Assembly (NCBI GenBank): GCA_002505325.1
Contig: DAUV01000126.1
Coordinates: 6,765-20,212 of the forward strand
DNA: 13,448 nucleotides
From: Euryarchaeota archaeon UBA623
GTDB lineage: Archaea; Thermoplasmatota; Poseidoniia; Poseidoniales; Thalassarchaeaceae
Reading direction: 5' to 3'
Below are positions 1-7,847 of this stretch, one piece after another. Both the position numbers and the translations under genes were made by a program. The notes beneath the pieces were generated by a model. That model was given only the letters and a program-made list of their open reading frames with translations. It was not told the origin of the DNA and made no database searches. Numbering within the stretch: position 1 is the stretch's first letter; every line of letters starts with the position of its first letter.

Positions 1-449
1 GCAGTCTCGATTTCCTCAATCATAGACTCTGCCTGTTCGGATATCTCTTCCGAGATGTTCTTCGACATTGACATGAAGTGCCGCGCTGCAGAAATGCCAG
101 ACTTCGCCTTACTGGCCTTCTTGGCCCATTCCTTGGCCTTGTCACCCCTCTGCTTAGAATTGTATCCAGTGGCAGCGTCGAGGAACAAGGTCCAATTCTT
201 GCGCGCCTCCATAGCCGATTTCACGGCCTCCGCATCTTCGAAGTCGGGAGGAATATTGGTTACATTCACAATCAATGCGCCCTGCTCATTGTAACTGGAT
301 ACAATAGAGGTCATTATATCGTGCGAGCCATTGAACGAATTGTCACCAGTATCCTCGACATTGTCGAAGTAATCCCGCGCCAGCACTGCCAGTCCTCCGT
401 TCGAAGTTACCTGCTTTACCAGTCCGCGCTTGACATCAAATCTCTCCAT
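1..449 (-). CDS. Hypothetical archaeal protein, 5' part only (runs off left edge)
   Basis: The minus strand is open from an in-frame stop at 522-524 to the window edge. The first ATG is at 449, giving 149 visible residues (MERFDVKRGLVKQ...), with no stop before base 1. The product is soluble, with no signal peptide or membrane segment. A Lys/Ala-rich helical stretch follows the segment FLDAATGYNSKQR (about residues 89-101), and the visible part ends in Glu-rich helix. From memory, the KRG start and the FL-x-x-ATGY-x-x-K-x-R segment resemble small archaeal proteins of the DUF5611 type, but I am not sure and assign no function. Earlier non-ATG starts (for example TTG near 494) are possible, and no strong ribosome-binding site decides. 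It is divergent from the propeller gene at 550, with about 100 bases between them. The opposite-strand reading frames over this stretch look non-coding. Confidence 0.72.
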   Translation of the reverse strand, partial: MERFDVKRGLVKQVTSNGGLAVLARDYFDNVEDTGDNSFNGSHDIMTSIVSSYNEQGALIVNVTNIPPDFEDAEAVKSAMEARKNWTLFLDAATGYNSKQRGDKAKEWAKKASKAKSGISAARHFMSMSKNISEEISEQAESMIEEIET

Positions 450-549
450 GGTCAAGCGCTGGCTGAATCCTTCTTGAATGCTATTGCCGCGCAAGCCCAA
501 TCGGTGCTTGTGTCGAACGGGCTAAACCGGCATCGCCCGTCGGCGGGAC

Positions 550-1767
550 GTGTACCGGGGCAGTAGTGGCGCGTTAGCAGTAATCTTCGTGATGTTGATG
601 CTGGCTCCTATGGTCAGCGCTGGTTCCGCTGTCGGACTGTACGAGAAAATCAGTCTGGCTGAGCAAGATCTCGGACTAAATGGGGCTACGGTGGATCCTC
701 TGGGAGAATGGGCAGTAGTTTTCGGGGCCGACTCATACCTAGAGTTAGTGAAGACCTCTAATCCGGATGATAGAGTGGAATTAATTTGGAATGGTGGCGA
801 GGATTTGACGTATGGCGATTTCCACCCTGGAGGACAGACAGCTCTCATCGTAGGAAGTGAAGGTCAGGTCCTCAGATACGCACGCGAGGACCACTCGGTA
901 ACCGACGCCGGAGGAGACTTAGAGTTCAATCAAATCAGGTTGACCGCAGTGGCGTGGAACTCGGGAGGATCTTGGGCCTATGTAGGAGGGTCCGACGGCT
1001 GGTTGTGGAGAATGAGAGCTTCTGCTGACGGTGGTGCCGAGGTACATCTGATTCAAGGACGAGGGGAGAGTGATATCACAGGAATAGATTGTCATCCATC
1101 AGTGATGGCCTGTGTAGTCACCAGCCTAGTGGATGGCATCGGAGTGATTGACAGAGACCACACGCTGTACTGGTTAGGTGGTACCGGGTACCCGTGGTCC
1201 GATGTTGTCTGTCCCTCAACCGAGACAGCAGACTGCGTAGCTGTATCGAGTGACAGGAACATCGCGAGGGTGGCTCTAGACGCAGAAGTCGCGTCGACTT
1301 CCGATGTGAGTTTGGTGCAAGTTACCGGTGCCGAGGGATACTTCACTGGGATATCGCGTCAGAGCGAAGACCGGTCTCTAATCTACGTAGCTCCCTTCGG
1401 CCTGATTGAGCACGACTTAGGTTTGAATTCATCCTTCCCTTGGCTGGAGAACTCAGATGTGGTGGAATACGATACGGGCGTCTCAGGTAGTCGGATAGTA
1501 GCGACATGGAGTACTGACAGAGACAGCGGATGGATACTCACGGACCGAGGTGATCTGGTACAATACCACCCGCCATACTCGAACGCCATCGGAGGCGTGC
1601 TAGAGGTTTGGATTCTCATTGCCATCCCTGCTGTTACACTACTGGTGTTACTCAGTTTCGCGCTCAGCCTCTCCCCCGGCCTTCAACAGCGTTTTACCCT
1701 GCGATTCGGTACAGTCGAAGAGAAACGGACGGCACGCCGGGATGCACGTAGGAAGAAGAGTAGATAG
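550..1767 (+). CDS. Exported, membrane-anchored beta-propeller (WD40-like) protein
   Basis: 405 residues from a GTG at 550, the first possible start after an in-frame TAA at 523-525. The N-terminus has a hydrophobic core (ALAVIFVMLMLAPMVSA, about residues 8-24), read as a signal peptide. The body contains repeated blades of the pattern hydrophobic-HP/DP-x-G-x-x-A-x-V-G followed by a G-x-hydrophobic strand (for example near residues 50, 97, 140, 180 and 230), typical of WD40/YVTN-like propellers. One hydrophobic segment near the C-terminus (VWILIAIPAVTLLVLLSFAL, about 351-370) precedes a strongly basic tail rich in Lys and Arg. The expected topology is an external propeller with a short cytoplasmic tail. 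No catalytic residues are recognisable; propellers of this kind usually bind proteins or ligands. It lies about 47 bases upstream of gcdH on the same strand and could be co-transcribed. The family-level call is fairly secure; the function is unknown. Confidence 0.75.
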   Translation: MYRGSSGALAVIFVMLMLAPMVSAGSAVGLYEKISLAEQDLGLNGATVDPLGEWAVVFGADSYLELVKTSNPDDRVELIWNGGEDLTYGDFHPGGQTALIVGSEGQVLRYAREDHSVTDAGGDLEFNQIRLTAVAWNSGGSWAYVGGSDGWLWRMRASADGGAEVHLIQGRGESDITGIDCHPSVMACVVTSLVDGIGVIDRDHTLYWLGGTGYPWSDVVCPSTETADCVAVSSDRNIARVALDAEVASTSDVSLVQVTGAEGYFTGISRQSEDRSLIYVAPFGLIEHDLGLNSSFPWLENSDVVEYDTGVSGSRIVATWSTDRDSGWILTDRGDLVQYHPPYSNAIGGVLEVWILIAIPAVTLLVLLSFALSLSPGLQQRFTLRFGTVEEKRTARRDARRKKSR

Positions 1768-1814
1768 TCGAGCAACGTTCATTTGCGGCGCACTGTCGCG
1801 GAGTATTGAGTAAA

Positions 1815-2987
1815 ATGGCGTACGAGGCTTTGGACTTCTACGATATCGATTCACTGCTAACCGATGAGGAACGCATGGTGCGTGACATGGTTCGGGACTG
1901 GGTAGATGAGAAAATTCTCCCAAACATCGAGAAGGCCTGCCACGATGGTGTGTTCCCCGATGAATGGCGGGTCGACCTCGGCGAAATGGGGATTCTAGGC
2001 GCCCCTCTAGAGGGCTACGGCTGCCCTGGACTCTCATACATCGCTTACGGTCTAATCTGTCAGGAGTTGGAGCGTGGCGACAGTGGAGTGCGCTCTTTTG
2101 CCAGTGTCCAGGGCTCGCTAGCCATGTATCCAATCTGGGACTTCGGAAGCGAGGAGCAGAAGAACCACTACCTCCCCAAGATGACTACTGGCGAGTGGAT
2201 TGGATGCTTCGGACTGACTGAGCCCGACTATGGCTCAAATCCTGGTGACATGATTACTCGGGCCGAGGACAAGGGAGATCACTACCTACTCAACGGTGCG
2301 AAGATGTGGATAACCAACGGCACCATCGCTGACCTAGCCGTAGTATGGGCAAAACTAGACGGTGTAATTCGCGGCTTCATAGTCGAGAAAGGCGACCCTG
2401 GATTCACCGCCCCAGAGATGACAGGGAAGCACTCACTGAAGGCCAGTGTCACCAGCGAGTTGGTATTCCAAGACTGTAAAATTCCCAAGGACAGGATCCT
2501 GCCGCATGTTAAGGGGCTTAAGGGACCTTTTAGTTGCCTCAACAACGCCCGTTACGGAATATCATGGGGAGCCGTTGGGGCTGCTCAATCATGCTTCAGT
2601 TCGGCTAGGGAGTACGCTCTGAGCAGGATACAGTTCGACCACCCGATAGCCTCTTTCCAATTGGTGCAGAACAAGTTGGCGTGGATGCTTAGGGAGATTA
2701 CCAAGGCCCAGTTGCTGGCGTACCACCTAGGCAAGAAGAAGGATGAGGGGACTTGGATACCTGAGCATATCTCGTTGGCCAAGATGAATAACGTCGACAT
2801 TGCACTCGAGATTGCACGTATGGCTCGTGACATCCACGGTGCCAACGGAATCCTCGACGAGTATCCGGTGATGCGACACATGGCCAACCTAGAGTCAGTC
2901 AAGACCTACGAAGGCACTCACGATATTCACAACCTAATTCTCGGTCGTCACATTACCGGGATACAGGCATTCACAAGAGAGTCTTGA
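1815..2987 (+). CDS. gcdH: Glutaryl-CoA dehydrogenase (decarboxylating, FAD, EC 1.3.8.6)
   Basis: This acyl-CoA dehydrogenase converts glutaryl-CoA to crotonyl-CoA plus CO2 in lysine/tryptophan degradation, passing electrons to ETF. From ATG 1815 it has 390 residues, the normal family length. Landmarks are LTEPDYGSNPG (about 134-144), the FAD-binding MWITNG region (about 164-169), CLNNARYGISWG (241-252) and the C-terminal TYEGTHDIH (364-372). By comparison with human GCDH from memory, the catalytic base is E366 (human E370) with Y365 beside it, and the residues that favour a glutaryl substrate are kept: E86, R93 and S97 (human E87, R94, S98). This supports glutaryl-CoA rather than a generic acyl-CoA. 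A TTG at 1806 would add MSK. GGAG at 1800-1803 is only 2 nt from that TTG and 11 nt from the ATG, so the start is uncertain. etfB and etfA follow, as expected for its electron acceptor. Confidence 0.93.
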   Translation: MAYEALDFYDIDSLLTDEERMVRDMVRDWVDEKILPNIEKACHDGVFPDEWRVDLGEMGILGAPLEGYGCPGLSYIAYGLICQELERGDSGVRSFASVQGSLAMYPIWDFGSEEQKNHYLPKMTTGEWIGCFGLTEPDYGSNPGDMITRAEDKGDHYLLNGAKMWITNGTIADLAVVWAKLDGVIRGFIVEKGDPGFTAPEMTGKHSLKASVTSELVFQDCKIPKDRILPHVKGLKGPFSCLNNARYGISWGAVGAAQSCFSSAREYALSRIQFDHPIASFQLVQNKLAWMLREITKAQLLAYHLGKKKDEGTWIPEHISLAKMNNVDIALEIARMARDIHGANGILDEYPVMRHMANLESVKTYEGTHDIHNLILGRHITGIQAFTRES

Positions 2988-3003
2988 GGCCTAGATTGGT
3001 GTT

Positions 3004-3020
3004 TCCCACCTACGGTGGGA
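3004..3020. other. Perfect short hairpin between gcdH and etfB
   Basis: TCCCACC, a 3-base TAC loop, then GGTGGGA: a perfect 7-bp stem in the 84-base gap between the gcdH stop and the etfB start. No T-run follows it, so it is not a bacterial-type terminator. It could be an RNA processing or stability element, or stop 3' decay of gcdH mRNA. An A/T-rich patch just downstream (GAAAATTCATAG, 3025-3036) is a possible TATA element for a separate etfBA transcript. Confidence 0.4.
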
Positions 3021-3071
3021 CTGCCGAAAATTCATAGAGGGGGCTTTAGTCGCCGGAGCACTGGTGTTGAC

Positions 3072-3833
3072 ATGGGAATAGCCGTACTACTCAAACAGGT
3101 TCCCGACACCACAGCTAAGATTAGTGTCTCAGAGGGGAGGGTCGACGAATCTACGGTTAGCAAGTGGTCGATGAGTCCGTACGACGAGTATGCGCTCGAA
3201 TCCGCCCTTCAACTCAAAGAGTCCGGAGGAGGGGATTTAGTTGCCATTACCTGCGGGCCGGCTAGGGTCGTCAAGATGTTGACTGATGCCGCAGCCGTTG
3301 GTGCCGACTCGTTACTCCACATACTCGTGGAAGACCTAAGCGCCCTTGATAGCACACAGGTGCAGACAATATTGGCTGCTGCCGTTGCCCACTCCGGTTC
3401 CGACATCGTGTTTTGCGGTAAACAGGCCGCAGATACAAACGCAGGCTCAACTGGCCCAGGAGTGGCGCATCTGATAGATGCATCTTGCGTCACCATGGTC
3501 TCTGAGGTAACTCCCGACGGCAGTTCCCTTATGGCCATGCGATCCAGTCCGAATGGCAACGAGAGAGTCGCTGTTTCAGCCCCCTGTGTCTTCGCCTTCG
3601 ATAAGGGCATCACCGAACTTCGTCGACCTAACGTACGAGGCATCATGATGGCCAAGAAGAAGGTCGCGGAGACTCTGGGGCCTGCCGATCTCGGCGTGGA
3701 TATCTCGACCTCATCAGTTTCCATTGACGGCCACACCCCTCCACCACAGAAACCACCTGGACAGAAGTTTGAGGGTGCGGATTCCGTAGCAGCAGTGGTG
3801 GGAAAACTACGCGACGAGGCGAACGTCATCTGA
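3072..3833 (+). CDS. etfB: Electron transfer flavoprotein, beta subunit
   Basis: 253 residues. It forms the ETF heterodimer with EtfA and holds the structural AMP, shuttling electrons from acyl-CoA dehydrogenases to the membrane ETF:quinone oxidoreductase, which is not in this window. Visible landmarks are the N-terminal strand and KQVPD (about 8-12), SPYDEYALESAL (35-46), the nucleotide-binding stretch CGKQAADTNAGSTGPGVAHL (115-134), and the family signature LRRPNVRGIMMAKKK (183-197). The ATG at 3072 starts exactly where EtfB proteins begin (MGIAVLLKQVPD). A longer frame from 3015 would translate the intergenic hairpin and is rejected. The stop overlaps the ribosome-binding site of etfA, so the two are translationally coupled. 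The sequence looks like the ordinary ETF that serves acyl-CoA dehydrogenases, with no neighbouring genes suggesting a bifurcating type. Confidence 0.93.
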   Translation: MGIAVLLKQVPDTTAKISVSEGRVDESTVSKWSMSPYDEYALESALQLKESGGGDLVAITCGPARVVKMLTDAAAVGADSLLHILVEDLSALDSTQVQTILAAAVAHSGSDIVFCGKQAADTNAGSTGPGVAHLIDASCVTMVSEVTPDGSSLMAMRSSPNGNERVAVSAPCVFAFDKGITELRRPNVRGIMMAKKKVAETLGPADLGVDISTSSVSIDGHTPPPQKPPGQKFEGADSVAAVVGKLRDEANVI

Positions 3834-3843
3834 GGTGAGAATA

Positions 3844-4764
3844 ATGGATGTCACAGTGATAGCAGAAACCTCTGGAGACGGACTGCACCCGGTCACCGCC
3901 CAACTGGTAGGGGCTGCGGCATCCATAGGCGGCACACCAACAGTGCTGTGCGCCGGAGGAACAGGGGCTGCCGAAGCTGCTTCCATCTCTGGCGTCGTCA
4001 AGGTAATCTCAGTAGTTGGGGACTGCTTCGAGACCTTCGACAGTGGCGCATGGGCAAAAGCTCTGAACTCAGTTACAGGAGGTGACGTGATTATCGCCGC
4101 TGCATCTCCATCGGGTCGCGAGATAGCTGCTACGATGGCTGCAATACGCGGTATCCCGATTGTTCAAGATGCAACCGATTTGACTCCTGGGATATCTGTG
4201 ACTCGTCCCATTTACTCCGGCAAGGCAATCGAGACCTCAACAGTAACTACGCCATGTGCCATCACTCTGCGGGCCAATGCTTTCGATTCCGCCGGAGAGG
4301 GTGGTTCGGCGGAAGTCAGTACGGTGAATCAGAGCGCTGACGTGGCAGTGGCTGTGAAGGAAGCCATCGCCAAGGCCAGTGAGAGATTAGATGTTGCAGA
4401 AGCCGACATCATCATCTCCGGTGGCAGAGGGATGGGAGACCCCGTCAACTTCTCTCATCTAAACGAGATTGCGGATATGATAGGTGCCGCTGTCGGCGCC
4501 AGCAGGGCGGCAGTAGACACTTGGGAGGAGATACCTCACGGAATGCAGGTGGGGCAAACTGGGAAGACGGTGACGCCGAGTCTATACATCGCGGTTGGCA
4601 TCAGCGGAGCGATACAGCATCTCGCAGGTATGAGGACGAGCAAGTATATCGTCGCTATCAACAAAGACCCTGATGCTCCCATATTCGGCGTGGCTGACTA
4701 TGGGATAGTAGCTACTTGGGAGGCTGCGCTTCCCGCCCTCAAAGAAGAATTGGGGAAACTCTAA
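3844..4764 (+). CDS. etfA: Electron transfer flavoprotein, alpha subunit
   Basis: 306 residues. It binds the redox FAD and completes the ETF dimer with EtfB, accepting electrons from GcdH just upstream. The C-terminal FAD domain is textbook: ISGGRGMGDP (191-200), GAAVGASRAAVD (214-225), QVGQTGKTVTPSLYIAVGIS (235-254), GAIQHLAGM (255-263) and AINKDPDAPIFGVADYGIV (271-289). The N-terminal domain (1-180) is more diverged and Ala/Ser-rich but normal in length. ATG 3844 is preferred over a GTG at 3835 because AGGTGA (3833-3838), overlapping the etfB stop codon, sits 5 nt ahead of it as a Shine-Dalgarno site. The stop codon (4762-4764) directly touches the stop codon of the convergent propeller-PKD gene, so the two transcripts must overlap at their 3' ends unless termination is very sharp. 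Confidence 0.94.
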   Translation: MDVTVIAETSGDGLHPVTAQLVGAAASIGGTPTVLCAGGTGAAEAASISGVVKVISVVGDCFETFDSGAWAKALNSVTGGDVIIAAASPSGREIAATMAAIRGIPIVQDATDLTPGISVTRPIYSGKAIETSTVTTPCAITLRANAFDSAGEGGSAEVSTVNQSADVAVAVKEAIAKASERLDVAEADIIISGGRGMGDPVNFSHLNEIADMIGAAVGASRAAVDTWEEIPHGMQVGQTGKTVTPSLYIAVGISGAIQHLAGMRTSKYIVAINKDPDAPIFGVADYGIVATWEAALPALKEELGKL

Positions 4765-6252
4765 TCATCGGACTTGAACGGTTATCGTAGACTTGCTAGA
4801 GGCCCCTCTATCGTCGGTCACAGTCAGATGGAAAACGTGGACACCGCCGGACAGTTTGACACGAACCTGTGGAGTGTCTCCTATGACATTCCCCCTACCA
4901 TCTTCCCAAGCCCATCTTCCGATACTGCCATCCGGATCGTAAGATCGTTCTCCGTCCAGCAGCACTGTTGCCTTGCCCTCTTCGTCGACGTCTACTGTCC
5001 TATCTTCCCCGGCATCTGCAACTGGTGGAAGGTTGATTGCTCGCGCTGCCGCCGAGAGATCTTCAAGCAAATCGCTCTCTATAGCTGGTGGACCGACCTC
5101 AAGCTCAGTATCCTCGTGCAGAGTATCCAGAATACTTTCAGCCCCCTCAAGCATATTGGGCCTCATGTCAACCTGCATCTGCTCCTCATCAGATAGTGCT
5201 CCCGAGTACTCCTCAGAGACCGAGGGATTTTCCACCTCCACGGGCATATCATCGTACCTAGGTGGCGAGTCAGGGTCGATTATGACAAGAGGTGGTGGTG
5301 TCCTGCCCTTCCTGTCATCCCCCATTAGAGCGACTCTCTCTGTGAGAGGGATGATATGCTCGACGACTCCAATATGCTCGAAATACCAGATTACCTCACC
5401 GATGGTGGTGATTCGGAATACGTCGAACCACGAGGCGACCAAGATGTCATCGCCCCACTGGATGATTTGAGAAACCTGATGGTCCAATCTGGCGATTAAC
5501 CTAGGGTCCGAATCGCCTATGTCGAGAGAAAGTAGGCTGCCATCAAAGCAACCCACTATTGTCCCGGATTCTGTAGGCCGCAACACCGTGGCCCTAGAAG
5601 GGAGTTCCGAGGTGTTCAGCATTCCCCTCTCTGGGTGCCAGCACTCGAGTCTGTTCACAGGCCTGTCATCGACGGTCATCCCGAGAGAGTTTCGTGCTAC
5701 TAGAAGGACGCCATCATGACGGAATGCCATGCACGATATAGTCTCGACGTCGTCCTCAGCGGCGGGTGAGTCGTGCAACACCTCAAACGCTGGCCCGAGG
5801 AGCAGTAACCTACCATCTTCAAGGGCAGCGGCGCATACTCCATCGGGCGAACATGTGAGAGATGAGACGTGTCCGAACTCTGCTTGGGCGACTTCGCTTC
5901 CGTCATCTGCTAGAGAGATGAGCTGTCCAGTGCCATCAGCCACCACCGCGTGTAACGATGACGCTGACACCACCTCGCACCCGGATTTCAGAGGGCGGTC
6001 CCAGAGGGGTTCGTCTCGGAATGCTTGAACGCCACCAGTACTGGTGACGGCAACCAAAACATCACGTAAGCTCGCGAGACCTACTACTCGGCTGTCGAGC
6101 GTAGCGGTTCTGATGACTACTCCGTCTGAGTCATAGATATGGAGAGTTCCTGAGTCGAAGCCGGCTGCGAAGTTGCCTTCAGAGAGCGTGCAGACACAGC
6201 GGGCCACCTCATCCATCTCGATGGTCGCCAGTGCGTCAATGGCCCCCTTCAT
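4765..6252 (-). CDS. Beta-propeller protein with C-terminal PKD domain, no evident export signal
   Basis: 495 residues from ATG 6252. The first 330 or so residues are WD40/PQQ-like blades with recurring G-x-L-x-x-[YF/L]-D strands (for example GFDSGTLHIYDSDG near residue 30). A low-complexity acidic linker (about 340-405) follows, then a PKD domain (409-495) with the family hallmarks PPVADAGEDRTVDV, DGERSYDPDGSI, W-x-WEDG and the last strand HVFHLTVTDDRG. No signal peptide or membrane helix is visible from this start. A longer frame from ATG 6345 would overlap purF by 68 bases and adds no signal either. CAGGA lies just upstream of ATG 6252, 25 bases after the purF stop, so it probably shares the purF transcript. 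PKD domains are usually extracellular, so a cytoplasmic location would be odd. Function unknown; a binding or scaffold role is the conservative guess. Confidence 0.8.
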   Translation of the reverse strand: MKGAIDALATIEMDEVARCVCTLSEGNFAAGFDSGTLHIYDSDGVVIRTATLDSRVVGLASLRDVLVAVTSTGGVQAFRDEPLWDRPLKSGCEVVSASSLHAVVADGTGQLISLADDGSEVAQAEFGHVSSLTCSPDGVCAAALEDGRLLLLGPAFEVLHDSPAAEDDVETISCMAFRHDGVLLVARNSLGMTVDDRPVNRLECWHPERGMLNTSELPSRATVLRPTESGTIVGCFDGSLLSLDIGDSDPRLIARLDHQVSQIIQWGDDILVASWFDVFRITTIGEVIWYFEHIGVVEHIIPLTERVALMGDDRKGRTPPPLVIIDPDSPPRYDDMPVEVENPSVSEEYSGALSDEEQMQVDMRPNMLEGAESILDTLHEDTELEVGPPAIESDLLEDLSAAARAINLPPVADAGEDRTVDVDEEGKATVLLDGERSYDPDGSIGRWAWEDGRGNVIGDTPQVRVKLSGGVHVFHLTVTDDRGASSKSTITVQVR

Positions 6253-6277
6253 GGGTTCCTGAGCAATCGCTGCGACT

Positions 6278-7801
6278 TCATTCTGCCGCGTCTGCGCGCT
6301 CAGCCGAAGTTTCTCCCTTGGCAGCATCGCTGCGTGTGCCCTCAATCCTCGCTAGGTAATCTTCAGTAATTCCTCCGGTGACGTACACTCCGTTGAAGCA
6401 AGAGCAGTCGAAGTTTACCAGATTATGATCCCCCGTCCTTATGCAGGCCTCAACGAGGTCCGGCAGATTCTGATAAATCAGCCAATCAGCGCCGATAGCC
6501 TCCCTGATCTCATCGATAGTCCTGTCATGGGCGACGTACTCATCGCGCGCCGGCATATCGATACCATACACGTTAGGGTGTACGATAGGAGGTGCCGAAG
6601 ATGCGAAATATACTTTTTTCGCACCGGCTTCCTTAGCCATCTCGACAATCCTTTGTGACGTGTTTCCCCTGACTATGCTGTCGTCAACAATCATCACCGT
6701 CTTGCCCTTGAACTCCTCCTCTATTGTGTTGAGTTTTTTCTTAACCGAATCCTTACGGATAGACTGGCCTGGCATAATGAATGTCCTGCCTATGTAACGG
6801 TTCTTGACGAAGCCTTCTCGAAACGGCACGCCCATCTCAGAGGCCATCTCCATAGCGGCTATTCTGCCACTGTCCGGCACTGGGATCACCGCATCGATTC
6901 CGTGCTCGGGGCGCTCTTTTAGGGCCCTCCTAGCCAAAGCCGCCCCCATCCTTAGTCTCGCCCCGTGTACCGATATGCCATCAATAGTAGAGTCTGGGCG
7001 AGCGAAGTAGACGTGCTCGAAAATGCAGGGAGTGTGGGTCGGTTCGGCGTGGCAAATCTTGGATGAGAACGTGCCGTCCATCTTGGCTATTACCGCCTCC
7101 CCAGGGGCGACGTCTCGGTCTGCTTCGAATCCTAAAGCAGAACAGGCCACACTCTCTGAAGCAAATAATCGCTCAGTGAAGCCGTCGACCTCATTCGTAC
7201 CCATGAATAGGGGTCTTATCCCGTTGGGGTCGCGGAAGGCCACTATGCCCCACCCCGTAATCATGGTGACTACGCTGTAACTTCCCTCAGCCCGGAGGTG
7301 TGTGCGCTCTACGGCGCGGAAGATGTCGTCCTCGGTTAGTGCCTCCATTCCCCCTGGTCGGCCATTAACAGAACGTTGAATCTCAGCAGAGAAGAGATTC
7401 AGCAGCGCCTCGGAATCGGAACTGGTGTTGATTCTCCTGTGGTCATACTCAAGTAAACTGTTGATGATGTCAGTAGTATTATTCAGATTGCCATTGTGGG
7501 CGAGGCTCACTCCGAACGGAGTGTTGGTGTAGAATGGCTGAGCCTCACTCGCTGATCCTGAGCCTGCTGTGGGATACCGAACGTGTCCTATTCCCATCGA
7601 TCCTACGAGCTTGGACATGTGCTTTGACCTGAATACATCTCTAACTAGCCCATTGGCCCGGCGGTGCGAGATGTTGTCGGAATCGCTGGTCACTATTCCG
7701 GCGGCGTCCTGCCCACGATGCTGTAGTACTATCATGCCGTCGTAGATGCAGCCTGCAGCCTGAGAGTCGGGGTTCCCTAAGATCCCGATGATGCCGCACA
7801 T
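6278..7801 (-). CDS. purF: Amidophosphoribosyltransferase (PurF), E. coli-like type
   Basis: 507 residues. It catalyses the first committed step of de novo purine synthesis, PRPP plus glutamine to 5-phosphoribosylamine. Translation starts MCGIIGILGN, so removal of Met exposes the catalytic Cys; there is no propeptide. The glutaminase domain shows LQHRGQDAAGI (26-36), GIGHVRYPTAG (70-80), HNGNLNN (102-108) and SSDSE (127-131). The phosphoribosyltransferase domain shows FVKNRYIGRTFIMPGQ (331-346) and the PRPP loop VMIVDDSIVRGNTS (369-382). The C-terminal motif CSCFNGVYVT (466-475) and overall length match the E. coli type (about 505 residues) rather than the B. subtilis type, which has a propeptide and a 4Fe-4S cluster. 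That is unusual for an archaeon and suggests acquisition from bacteria. It sits 46 bases downstream of rpl37e on the same strand. Confidence 0.95.
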   Translation of the reverse strand: MCGIIGILGNPDSQAAGCIYDGMIVLQHRGQDAAGIVTSDSDNISHRRANGLVRDVFRSKHMSKLVGSMGIGHVRYPTAGSGSASEAQPFYTNTPFGVSLAHNGNLNNTTDIINSLLEYDHRRINTSSDSEALLNLFSAEIQRSVNGRPGGMEALTEDDIFRAVERTHLRAEGSYSVVTMITGWGIVAFRDPNGIRPLFMGTNEVDGFTERLFASESVACSALGFEADRDVAPGEAVIAKMDGTFSSKICHAEPTHTPCIFEHVYFARPDSTIDGISVHGARLRMGAALARRALKERPEHGIDAVIPVPDSGRIAAMEMASEMGVPFREGFVKNRYIGRTFIMPGQSIRKDSVKKKLNTIEEEFKGKTVMIVDDSIVRGNTSQRIVEMAKEAGAKKVYFASSAPPIVHPNVYGIDMPARDEYVAHDRTIDEIREAIGADWLIYQNLPDLVEACIRTGDHNLVNFDCSCFNGVYVTGGITEDYLARIEGTRSDAAKGETSAERADAAE

Positions 7802-7847
7802 CGGATACCATTGGGCCCTAGTGGTTCGGGACTTAGCCCTTTCCGGC

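Noticed and set aside
78..566. 162-residue plus-strand reading frame at the left end
   Set aside because: It lies antisense to the minus-strand gene at 1-449, whose translation has much more protein-like composition, and it runs into the start of the propeller gene.
3015..3071. Longer EtfB start from 3015
   Set aside because: It would translate part of the intergenic hairpin and adds residues absent from EtfB proteins, which begin at MGIAVLLKQVPD.
3209..3829. 206-residue minus-strand reading frame
   Set aside because: Entirely antisense to etfB, which carries unmistakable family motifs; the antisense protein has shadow-type composition with no recognised motif.
3072..4764. Electron-bifurcating ETF
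   Set aside because: The neighbour is an ordinary glutaryl-CoA dehydrogenase, and there is no ferredoxin, FixC/FixX or butyryl-CoA-dehydrogenase context.
4973..5470. 165-residue Ser/Thr-rich plus-strand frame
   Set aside because: Antisense to the acidic linker and blades of the propeller-PKD gene; its Ser-rich composition is the mirror of Asp/Glu codons.
6253..6345. Longer start of the propeller-PKD gene inside purF
   Set aside because: It would overlap the purF end by 68 bases; ATG 6252 has its own ribosome-binding site and lies just after the purF stop.
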